Source: an uncultured Gammaproteobacteria bacterium (GTDB lineage: Bacteria; Pseudomonadota; Gammaproteobacteria; Xanthomonadales; Xanthomonadaceae). Taken from it: a stretch of DNA of 64,000 bases. Position 1 is the stretch's first letter, and each line of letters opens with the position of its first letter. Made by a program: the position numbers and the translations under genes. Shown here piece by piece: positions 57,473 to 64,000 of the stretch. Below the pieces are notes generated by a model. The model saw only the letters and a program-made list of their open reading frames with translations, was not told the origin of the DNA and ran no database searches. Where the stretch lies: NCBI GenBank assembly GCA_946885735.1, contig CAMPGW010000004.1, positions 9,195-73,194 on the forward strand, read 5' to 3'.

Positions 57473-60199
57473 TCACACTAGCTGGCCGTGGCACTGCTTG
57501 TATTTCTTGCCCGAACCGCAGGGGCAAGGTTCGTTGCGGCCGACCTTGGCGCCGGTGCGGAGATTGGCGCCGGCCGCGCCCTGCGCCTCGGCGGCCTCTT
57601 CGTCGGCGCCGTAGCCGCCCATGTCCGGATGCTGGAACTGCATGCGGTTGGCCTGGGCTTCCATGCGCTGGCGGTCCTGCGCCTCGAGCTCGGCGATCTC
57701 GTCCTCGCTGCGCACGCGAACCCGCGCCAGCAGCTGGGTGACCTCGCGCTTGACCTTCTCCAGCAGCTCGGTGAACAGCTCGAAGCTCTCGCGCTTGTAC
57801 TCCTGCTTGGGCTGCTTCTGCGCATAGCCGCGCAGGTGGATGCCCTGCCGCAGGTAGTCCATCCGCGCCAGGTGCTCCTTCCAGTTCTGGTCGAGCACGT
57901 TGAGCATCAGGTGCTTCTCGAGCGAGCGCATGATCTCCGGGCCGATCTGCTGCTCGCGGCCGGCGAAATGCTCGCGCGAGGCGGCCAGGACGTGCTCGAG
58001 CACGCCGGCGTCGTCGATCTCGTGGTTGCTGGCCTCGACGGCGGCGGCGACCTGCGCCTCGATGCCGAACTCCTCGGCCAGCGCGCGCTCCAGGCCCTCG
58101 ATGTCCCACTGCGCGTCGATCGAGTTCTCGGGCACGTGGCGGCGCACGGTCTCGATGATGACGTCCTCGCGGATCGCCTCGATCGCGTCCTGCACCGACT
58201 CGGACTCGAGCAACTCGTTGCGCTGCTGGTAGACCACCTTGCGCTGGTCGTTGGCGACGTCGTCGTAGTCGAGCAGGTTCTTGCGGATGTCGAAGTTGTG
58301 GGCCTCGACCTTGCGCTGGGCGTTCTGGATCTGCTTGCTGACCATGCCGGACTCGATGACCTCGTCGTCCTTCATGCCCATCTTGCGCATCGCGTTCTTC
58401 ACCCAGTCGGCGGCGAAGATGCGCATCAGGTTGTCTTCCAGCGACAGGTAGAAGCGCGAGGAACCGGCGTCGCCCTGGCGGCCGGAGCGGCCGCGGAGCT
58501 GGTTGTCGATGCGTCGCGACTCGTGCCGCTCGGTGCCGATGATGTGCAGGCCGCCCAGGGCCAGCACTTCGTCGTGGCGCTTCTGCCACTCGGCCTTGAC
58601 GCGGGCGCGGTCCATCTCGGTCGCGTCCTCGCCCAGCTCCTGCAGCTCGGCCTCGAGCGAGCCGCCGAGCACGATGTCGGTGCCGCGGCCGGCCATGTTG
58701 GTGGCGATGGTTATCGCCTTCGGGCGACCGGCCTGGGCGACGATCTGCGCCTCGCGCTCGTGCTGCTTGGCGTTGAGCACCTCGTGCGGCACGCCGGCGG
58801 CGGCGAGCTGCTGGGCGAGCATCTCCGAGGTCTCGATCGAGGTGGTGCCGACCAGGGCCGGCTGGCCACGATCGTGGCAGTCCTTGATGTCGGCGAGAAC
58901 CGCGTTGAACTTGGCTTCCTTGGTCAGGTAGACCAGGTCCGGATGGTCCTTGCGCACCATCGGCCGGTGGGTCGGGATGACCGCCACTTCCAGCCCGTAG
59001 ATGCTCTGGAACTCGTAGGCCTCGGTGTCGGCGGTGCCGGTCATGCCCGCCAGCTTCGAGTACATCCGGAAATAGTTCTGGAAGGTGATCGAGGCGAGGG
59101 TCTGGTTCTCGCGCTGGATCTGCACGCCCTCCTTCGCCTCGACGGCCTGGTGCAGGCCCTCCGACCAGCGGCGGCCCGCCAACGTGCGGCCGGTGAACTC
59201 ATCAACGATGATCACGTCGCCGTCGCGCACGATGTAGTCCACGTCGCGCTGGTAGAGCGCGTGCGCGCGCAGGCCGGCGTTGAGGTGGTGCACGACCGCC
59301 AGGTTGGTCGGCGAGTACAGGCTGTCTTCCTCGCCCACCAGGCCGGCCTGGCGCAGCAGCTGCTCGGCATGCTCCATGCCGCGCTCGGTCAGGTGGACCT
59401 GCTTCTGCTTCTCGTCCACCCAGTAGTCGCCGTCCTCGTCGTCTTCCTTCTCCTGGCGCGAGAGCCGGGGAATGATGGCGTTGACCTGCAGGTAGAGCTC
59501 GGGCGATTCGTCGCCGGGGCCGGAGATGATGAGCGGGGTGCGCGCCTCGTCGATCAGGATCGAGTCCACCTCGTCGACGATGGCGAAGTTCAGGCCGCGC
59601 TGGAAACGGTCTTCCTTCGACAGCGCCATGTTGTCGCGCAGGTAGTCGAAGCCGTATTCGTTGTTGGTGCCGTAGGTGATGTCGGCACCGTAGGCTCCCT
59701 GCTTGTCGGAGTGCGGCATGCCCGGGTAGACCACGCCGACGCTCATGCCCAGCCAGGTGTAGAGCTTGCCCATCCAGGCGGCGTCGCGGCGCGCCAGGTA
59801 GTCGTTGACGGTGACCAGGTGCACGCCCTTGCCGGACAGCGCATTGAGGTACACCGGCAGCGTGGCCACCAGCGTCTTGCCTTCACCGGTGCGCATTTCG
59901 GCGATGCGGCCGGAGTGCAGCACCATGCCGCCGATCAGCTGGACGTCGTAGTGGCGCATGCCGAGAACGCGGCGCGAGGCCTCGCGGCAGACGGCGAAGG
60001 CCTCGGGCAGGATCTGGTCCAGGGTCGCGCCCTCGGCCAGGCGCTGGCGGAATTCGGGGGTCTTGGCCTGCAGCTCGGCATCGGACAGGGCCTCCATCTG
60101 CGGTTCCAGCGCATTGATGCGCGCCACGGACTTCTGGAACTGGCGCAGCAGGCGATCGTTGCGGCTGCCGAAGATGCGGGTGAGGAGACTGTTGAGCAT
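57473..60199 (-). CDS. secA: SecA, protein translocase ATPase
   Basis: SecA drives post-translational export through SecYEG. The 908-aa protein has [18 protein letters not shown], then NBD1 with Walker [14 protein letters not shown] near residue 105 and the [19 protein letters not shown] box. NBD2 has the [14 protein letters not shown] motif, followed by the long scaffold helix. The C-terminal tail ends with the zinc-binding motif [14 protein letters not shown] used to bind SecB. No SecM-like arrest peptide gene is seen upstream; an M23 peptidase gene occupies that position on the same strand, with a terminator between. Confidence 0.97.
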   Translation of the reverse strand: MLNSLLTRIFGSRNDRLLRQFQKSVARINALEPQMEALSDAELQAKTPEFRQRLAEGATLDQILPEAFAVCREASRRVLGMRHYDVQLIGGMVLHSGRIAEMRTGEGKTLVATLPVYLNALSGKGVHLVTVNDYLARRDAAWMGKLYTWLGMSVGVVYPGMPHSDKQGAYGADITYGTNNEYGFDYLRDNMALSKEDRFQRGLNFAIVDEVDSILIDEARTPLIISGPGDESPELYLQVNAIIPRLSRQEKEDDEDGDYWVDEKQKQVHLTERGMEHAEQLLRQAGLVGEEDSLYSPTNLAVVHHLNAGLRAHALYQRDVDYIVRDGDVIIVDEFTGRTLAGRRWSEGLHQAVEAKEGVQIQRENQTLASITFQNYFRMYSKLAGMTGTADTEAYEFQSIYGLEVAVIPTHRPMVRKDHPDLVYLTKEAKFNAVLADIKDCHDRGQPALVGTTSIETSEMLAQQLAAAGVPHEVLNAKQHEREAQIVAQAGRPKAITIATNMAGRGTDIVLGGSLEAELQELGEDATEMDRARVKAEWQKRHDEVLALGGLHIIGTERHESRRIDNQLRGRSGRQGDAGSSRFYLSLEDNLMRIFAADWVKNAMRKMGMKDDEVIESGMVSKQIQNAQRKVEAHNFDIRKNLLDYDDVANDQRKVVYQQRNELLESESVQDAIEAIREDVIIETVRRHVPENSIDAQWDIEGLERALAEEFGIEAQVAAAVEASNHEIDDAGVLEHVLAASREHFAGREQQIGPEIMRSLEKHLMLNVLDQNWKEHLARMDYLRQGIHLRGYAQKQPKQEYKRESFELFTELLEKVKREVTQLLARVRVRSEDEIAELEAQDRQRMEAQANRMQFQHPDMGGYGADEEAAEAQGAAGANLRTGAKVGRNEPCPCGSGKKYKQCHGQLV

Positions 60200-60216
60200 G
60201 GGTTGGCCGGTAGGGG

Positions 60217-60250
60217 AAAAAAGAAAACGGCCCTCCTGCGGGGAGGGCCG
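60217..60250 (-). terminator. Rho-independent terminator between the M23 gene and secA
   Basis: On the minus strand a 9-bp stem CGGCCCTCC / GGAGGGCCG (60228-60250) is followed by TTTTCTTTTTT (60227-60217). It lies just beyond the M23 peptidase stop codon and about 18 bases before the secA start, so secA probably depends on its own promoter or on read-through. Confidence 0.85.
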
Positions 60251-60315
60251 CCTAGTTTAACGTGGGGCGCTGGTCGGCGATATTCAAACCGCCGGCGCAG
60301 GCCGGCGTGGCGACC

Positions 60316-61230
60316 TCAGCCGCCGACCTTGTCCAGGAATCGGCGCGGATTGACCGGGCGGCCGTTGACGTGGACCTCGAAGTGCACGTGCGGGCCGGTC
60401 GAGCGGCCGGTCGAACCGGCGCGGGCCAGGGTCTGGCCGGCGCGGACGATGTCGCCAGCGCGCACCAGCAGCCGCGAGTTGTGGCCGTACAGGGTGCGGT
60501 AGCCGTTGCCGTGGTCGACCTCGACCACGTTGCCGTAACCGGACTTGACGCCGGAGAAGCTGACCACGCCGCCGGCCGCGGCCGCGACCGGGTCGCCGGT
60601 GTTGGCGTCGAAATCGATGCCCAGGTGATGGGCCAGACCGCCGCGGAACGGGTCGTTGCGCTTGCCGAAGCCGGAGGTGATGTAGCCCTTGGACGGGCGC
60701 CCCGAGGGGATGGCGGCCAGCTGCAGCTGCTGGTCGTAGAGCATGGATTCGAGCAGGGTCAGCTGGCGGCCGGAGTCGTCGAACTGGTTCTGCAGCAGGT
60801 CCAGGCTCTTGAGCAGGTCGCCGGCGGCCACGTCGCTGGCGGCTTCCGCGCCGCCCATGCCGGGCAGCTTGTCGAAATCGAACTCGCCTTCGCTGAGCTT
60901 GCCGTTGCGGGTCAGGCGCTGGCCGAGGGCGTTGAGGCGGTTGGCTTGCGCCTGCAGCTCGCCAACGCGCGCGGCGATGGCATTGATCTCGCGCTGGGCG
61001 TCCTTGCGGGCGTCCACCAGCTGCTTCTGCTGGCGGTCGAGGTCGTGCTTGAGGCTGGCGACCTTGGCCTCGGCCGCGCCGTTGGCGCCGCGCAGGGCGA
61101 AGCCCGCGCCGAAGGCCAGGGCCAGCATGAGGGTGCAGCAACCGGCGACGAGGCCGGCGACCTTCGGATCCGCGAACGACACCCGCTTGGGGGTGCGCAG
61201 GAACCGCGAAACGATGATGATGTTCACCAT
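60316..61230 (-). CDS. M23/LytM family metallopeptidase or regulator
   Basis: This is a 304-aa inner-membrane protein with a single helix near residues 24-46 (VAGLVAGCCTLMLALAFGAG). A coiled-coil region follows (SLKHDLDRQQKQLVDARKDAQREI, split across 60-83). The C-terminal LytM domain has HHLGIDFDA near residue 200 and HVHFEV near 283, giving the metal ligands H-x3-D and H-x-H. Thus the peptidase is probably active against peptidoglycan cross-links, unlike the degenerate EnvC type. Its start codon overlaps the start of the divergent dciA gene by two bases, so the two share one short control region. Confidence 0.88.
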   Translation of the reverse strand: MVNIIIVSRFLRTPKRVSFADPKVAGLVAGCCTLMLALAFGAGFALRGANGAAEAKVASLKHDLDRQQKQLVDARKDAQREINAIAARVGELQAQANRLNALGQRLTRNGKLSEGEFDFDKLPGMGGAEAASDVAAGDLLKSLDLLQNQFDDSGRQLTLLESMLYDQQLQLAAIPSGRPSKGYITSGFGKRNDPFRGGLAHHLGIDFDANTGDPVAAAAGGVVSFSGVKSGYGNVVEVDHGNGYRTLYGHNSRLLVRAGDIVRAGQTLARAGSTGRSTGPHVHFEVHVNGRPVNPRRFLDKVGG

Positions 61231-61696
61231 GTCCAGACGTACTCACTCTCAGGATCGTGGCGCCACCGGGACCGGGTCGCCCCCGCAGGCCTTGCAGGCC
61301 GCAGCGGAGACGGGCCTTGGCCCGCTGATCCAGCGCGCCCGGATGCTGGGGCGGCTCGACCAGGTGTTGCGCCAGACTCTGCCCCCCGCGATGGCCAACC
61401 ACTGCCGCATGGCCAACGTGGACAAGGACAAACTCGTGTTTTTGGTCAGCGCCCCGGTCTGGAAGAGCAAGCTGCGGCTGATGGCTGACGTCCTGCTGGA
61501 CGCGGCCGCCGCAGCCGGACATCCGGCTCGTGCGCTGGTCGTGAAGGTGGTGCCCGACCTGGCGGCCCCGTCCCCGGGTGCTCCAGCCGGCAAACCCCTT
61601 TCCCAGGCCGTCCGCGATTCGTTGCGGGCGACCGCCCAGTCCGTCAACGATCCGGACCTGCGGGCTCAATTGTTGAAACTGGCTTCCTTGCCTTGA
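61229..61696 (+). CDS. dciA: DciA-like (DUF721) helicase-loader family protein
   Basis: This is a 155-aa DUF721 protein. DciA is the widespread bacterial helicase loader or operator for DnaB, present where DnaC is absent. The DUF721 core has LIQRARMLGRLDQVLRQTLP near residue 32, then CRMANVDKDKLVFLVSAPVWKSKLRL split across 58-82. The C-terminal part is Ala/Pro-rich and flexible. The start is ATG 61229; further in-frame ATGs lie at 61214-61220, inside the divergent M23 gene. Location beside lpxC and secA matches the dciA position in Pseudomonas and relatives. Activity is inferred from the family. Confidence 0.78.
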   Translation: MSRRTHSQDRGATGTGSPPQALQAAAETGLGPLIQRARMLGRLDQVLRQTLPPAMANHCRMANVDKDKLVFLVSAPVWKSKLRLMADVLLDAAAAAGHPARALVVKVVPDLAAPSPGAPAGKPLSQAVRDSLRATAQSVNDPDLRAQLLKLASLP

Positions 61697-61834
61697 ATCT
61701 CGTGGTGGTGACGGCGCCGGGTCCATGTCTCGGCGGTGGCCGATTGTGCCCCAGCCCGCCCCGGTGGCCGTTAAGTACGGGTTAATCCGTTCGAGCGCCT
61801 TCAGTCTGGCCGGCCAAAGCGTGATGCGGGTCCC

Positions 61835-61875
61835 GAAAAACGACGAACCGCCGGTCAGGGAAGACCGGCGGTTCG
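61835..61875 (-). terminator. Rho-independent terminator of lpxC
   Basis: A perfect 13-bp stem CGAACCGCCGGTC / GACCGGCGGTTCG (61844-61875, loop AGGGAA) is followed on the minus strand by TCGTTTTTCG. It is 49 bases past the lpxC stop, in the gap where lpxC and dciA converge. Confidence 0.93.
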
Positions 61876-61924
61876 GGTCAGGGCTTGGGCTCCGGTACGG
61901 CCGGGCCGGTGGAACCGGCCGGGT

Positions 61925-62845
61925 TCAGGTCGCCTGGATCGGGCTGGCGTAGGAGATCGGCATGTTGGCGGCCGCCTCCTCGTCCTCGAAGGTGACGTAT
62001 TCCCAGGCCTCGGCATTGGCCAGCAGCGCGCGCAGCAGCTTGTTGTTGAGCGCGTGGCCCGACTTGTAGCCGTAGAAGGCGCCGATCAGGCTGTGGCCGA
62101 GCAGGTAGAGGTCGCCGATGGCGTCGAGGATCTTGTGCTTGACGAACTCGTCCTCGTAGCGGAGGCCGTCGTCGTTGAGCACGCGGTAGTCGTCGAGCAC
62201 GATGGCGTTGTCCATCGAACCGCCGAGCACCAGGTTGCGCTCGCGCAAGTACTCGATGTCCTTCATGAAGCCGAAGGTGCGGGCGCGGCTGACTTCCTTC
62301 ACGAAGGAGGTCGAGCTGAAGTCGATCTCGGCGCTGGACACCGACTTCTCGAACATCGGGTGCTTGAAGTCGATGGTGAAGCCGACCTTGAAGCCCTCGA
62401 AAGGCTCGAAGCGGGCCCACTTGTCGCCGTCCTCGACCTTGATGGTGTCCTTGATGCGGATGAAGCGCTTGGCCTTGGCCTGCTCTTCGATGCCGGCGGA
62501 CTGCAACAGGAAGACGAACGGACCGGCGGAGCCGTCCATGATCGGCACTTCGGCCGTGGACAGGTCGACGTAGGCGTTATCAATACCCAGGCCGGCCATC
62601 GCCGAGAGCAGGTGCTCGATCGTCTTCACCTGCACGCCGTCCTGGATCAGCGCGGTGCACAGGCTGGTGTCGCCGACCAGGTGCGCTTCCGCCTTCACCT
62701 CGACCGGGCGCGGGAAATCGGTGCGACGGAACACGATGCCGGTGTCCGGGGCCGCCGGGCGCAGGGTCATGTAGACCTTTTCGCCACTGTGCAGGCCCAC
62801 GCCGGTGGCGCGGATCACGTTCTTGAGCGTGCGTTGTCTGACCAT
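61925..62845 (-). CDS. lpxC: LpxC, UDP-3-O-acyl-N-acetylglucosamine deacetylase
   Basis: LpxC is the zinc deacetylase that commits UDP-GlcNAc to lipid A. Starting at ATG 62845, with GGGGGAG upstream, the protein is 306 aa: [21 protein letters not shown]. Zinc ligands are His in [17 protein letters not shown] near residue 79, His in the later [16 protein letters not shown] block near 238 and the Asp in the same block. Catalytic Glu is in EHLLSA and the late His in [15 protein letters not shown] near 265. The in-frame extension to 62998 is low-complexity and not used. Its 5' side is followed upstream by ftsZ on the same strand. Confidence 0.97.
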   Translation of the reverse strand: MVRQRTLKNVIRATGVGLHSGEKVYMTLRPAAPDTGIVFRRTDFPRPVEVKAEAHLVGDTSLCTALIQDGVQVKTIEHLLSAMAGLGIDNAYVDLSTAEVPIMDGSAGPFVFLLQSAGIEEQAKAKRFIRIKDTIKVEDGDKWARFEPFEGFKVGFTIDFKHPMFEKSVSSAEIDFSSTSFVKEVSRARTFGFMKDIEYLRERNLVLGGSMDNAIVLDDYRVLNDDGLRYEDEFVKHKILDAIGDLYLLGHSLIGAFYGYKSGHALNNKLLRALLANAEAWEYVTFEDEEAAANMPISYASPIQAT

Positions 62846-63027
62846 GACCGACTGACTCCCCCTGTCGAATGCAGGGCGACACGAAATTTTAACAGCAGGA
62901 GAATACCACAGCCTCCCCGGGCCAGGCCCTGCCATAGGTCCCGGTCCCGGACATCGGAACCTTGCGGGCGCCGGGAGTTCCGGCCCGGAATGTGACACAG
63001 CGTTGCGTTTGCGGCTTTCATCCCTGA

Positions 63028-63057
63028 AGAAGGACCCGCCGGCGGCTGCCGGCGGGC
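63028..63057 (-). terminator. Probable terminator after ftsZ
   Basis: A 9-bp stem CCCGCCGGC / GCCGGCGGG (63035-63056, loop GGCT) lies about 63 bases past the ftsZ stop on the minus strand and is followed by TCCTTCTTC. The T tract is weak, so it may allow read-through to lpxC. The rest of the gap (62846-63119) shows no gene. Confidence 0.5.
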
Positions 63058-63119
63058 CAAGGTGAACACGACCCTAGATCACACACTCTTGTTGCTCAAC
63101 TTCTTGTTGCCCAGCTGGC

Positions 63120-64000
63120 TCAGTCGGCCTGGCGACGCAGGAAGGCCGGGATGTCGAGGTAGCTGTGGTCGGTCGGCAGGTCGCCCAGCGCGGTGGCCGG
63201 GGCGACGTCCGCCGAACGCGCCCGCAGGCCCGGGTTGGCGCTGCCCAGGCCCACCGGCGGCAGGCTGGCATGGCCGGGCGGCAAGGAGTCGTAGTCGGCC
63301 AGGCCGGTGGTGGCGTTGCGCACCAGCTTGACCGGGGCGCGCATCGGCTCGCGGTCGTGGCGGTCGCGGTCGGAGCGGATCGGGGCGGCACGGGCGACGC
63401 TGCGGCCCAGGCCGGTGGCGACCACGGTGACGCGGACCTCGTCGGCCATGTCGGGGTCGAGCACGGTGCCGATGACGACGGTCGCATCCTCGGAGCTGAA
63501 CTCTTCGATGATCCGGCCGACTTCGTCGAACTCGCGCATCGTGAAGTCCGGACCGGCGGTGATGTTGACCAGCACGCCGTTGGCGCCGGCGAGGTTGACC
63601 TCGTCGAGCAGCGGGTTGCTGATGGCGCCCTCGGCGGCGGCCTGCGCGCGGTCGTCGCCGCGGGCGGTGCCGGAGCCCATCATCGCCAGGCCCATCTCGG
63701 ACATGACGGTGCGCACGTCGGCGAAGTCGACGTTGATCAGGCCCGGGCGGACGATCAGGTCGGCGATGCCCTGCACCGCGCCAAGCAATACATCATTCGC
63801 GGCGCGGAAGGCCTGCATCATCGTCGCGTCACGGCCGAGCACGGTGATCAGCTTCTCGTTCGGGATGGTGATGAGCGAGTCGCAGTGGTTGGCCAGCTCC
63901 TCGATGCCCTTCAGCGCGACCTGCATGCGGCGGCGACCTTCGAAGGGGAACGGCTTGGTGACCACGGCGACGGTGAGGATGCCGCGCTCCTTGGCCAGCT
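63120..64000 (-). CDS. ftsZ: FtsZ, cell division GTPase, 3' part
   Basis: This is the C-terminal 293 residues of FtsZ; the 5' end lies beyond the window edge. The visible frame opens [11 protein letters not shown], then [50 protein letters not shown] and [16 protein letters not shown], which are core FtsZ sequences. The T7-loop region and the C-terminal GTPase subdomain are complete. A linker of about 70 residues rich in Ala and Pro leads to the conserved tail [13 protein letters not shown], which binds FtsA and ZipA. The order ftsZ-lpxC is the end of the dcw cluster. Confidence 0.97.
   Translation of the reverse strand, partial: LAKERGILTVAVVTKPFPFEGRRRMQVALKGIEELANHCDSLITIPNEKLITVLGRDATMMQAFRAANDVLLGAVQGIADLIVRPGLINVDFADVRTVMSEMGLAMMGSGTARGDDRAQAAAEGAISNPLLDEVNLAGANGVLVNITAGPDFTMREFDEVGRIIEEFSSEDATVVIGTVLDPDMADEVRVTVVATGLGRSVARAAPIRSDRDRHDREPMRAPVKLVRNATTGLADYDSLPPGHASLPPVGLGSANPGLRARSADVAPATALGDLPTDHSYLDIPAFLRRQAD

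Noticed and set aside
57488..60502. A 1004-codon open frame on the plus strand opposite secA
   Set aside because: It is an antisense shadow of secA and part of the M23 gene, rich in Val/Leu/Ala/His/Gly without any motif.
62845..62998. A 51-residue N-terminal extension of LpxC
   Set aside because: LpxC begins at MVRQRTLKN with a strong ribosome site; the upstream residues are low-complexity.

Overview
The window is GC-rich (about 70% by eye), gene-dense chromosome from a gammaproteobacterium of the Xanthomonadaceae/Lysobacteraceae type (Lysobacter, Luteimonas or a relative). This rests on protein character (a YebC N-terminus starting MGRxxxIEGRKN, a PilA/PilB/PilC/PilD/CoaE cluster, paired DUF3011 proteins, a MutT-ThiE fusion beside secA) and on gene order. 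It is inference from protein features, not a marker-gene identification. I found no tRNA, rRNA, CRISPR array, insertion sequence or prophage gene.

Layout. 0-4.6 kb: minus-strand housekeeping genes (kup 5' end, ruvA, ruvC, yebC, an alpha/beta-hydrolase, aspS). 4.9-6.6 kb: two tandem secreted DUF3011 proteins. 6.6-10.7 kb: FmdB-like zinc ribbon, ABC-F ATPase (YheS type), YbaL-type cation/proton antiporter. 10.7-11.16 kb: two copies of a large inverted-repeat element between convergent genes. 11.2-18 kb: clpB with a sigma-32-like promoter, a three-BON-domain secreted protein, a membrane Ser/Thr kinase with TPRs. 18-25.1 kb: pgeF, rluD, bamD, a third repeat element, lipocalin, nadE, sucD, sucC.

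25.1-54.1 kb is a type IV pilus (T4P) region interleaved with glycan genes. The pilus genes are pilS, pilR, pilA (with a sigma-54 promoter upstream and a terminator downstream) and pilB-pilC-pilD-coaE. A GT-C-type membrane glycosyltransferase gene sits between pilS and pilR. A tightly coupled set (small membrane protein, second GT-C protein, GtrA flippase, methyltransferase) follows pilR. Between pilA and pilB lies a visibly AT-richer block of about 14 kb. It holds two tandem TMTC-like membrane/TPR proteins, a methyltransferase, a Wzx-like flippase, an FkbM methyltransferase, two GT4 and two GT2 glycosyltransferases, an AsnB-type amidotransferase and a UDP-GlcNAc 2-epimerase-like enzyme. Two GDP-mannose 4,6-dehydratase-family genes follow coaE. 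Taken together this looks like a lipid-linked glycan and protein (pilin?) glycosylation system built into the T4P locus. The pilin has an unusual Cys/Ser/Thr-rich C-terminus that could be the acceptor. This is the most interesting hypothesis in the window.

54.1-64 kb returns to core genes: a small tail-anchored coiled-coil protein, a lipoprotein, a large uncharacterised membrane-anchored protein, MutT-ThiE fusion, secA, M23 peptidase, dciA (DUF721), lpxC and the 3' part of ftsZ. The order lpxC-dciA-M23-secA-mutT resembles the lpxC-secM-secA-mutT segment of enterobacteria, with other genes in the secM position.
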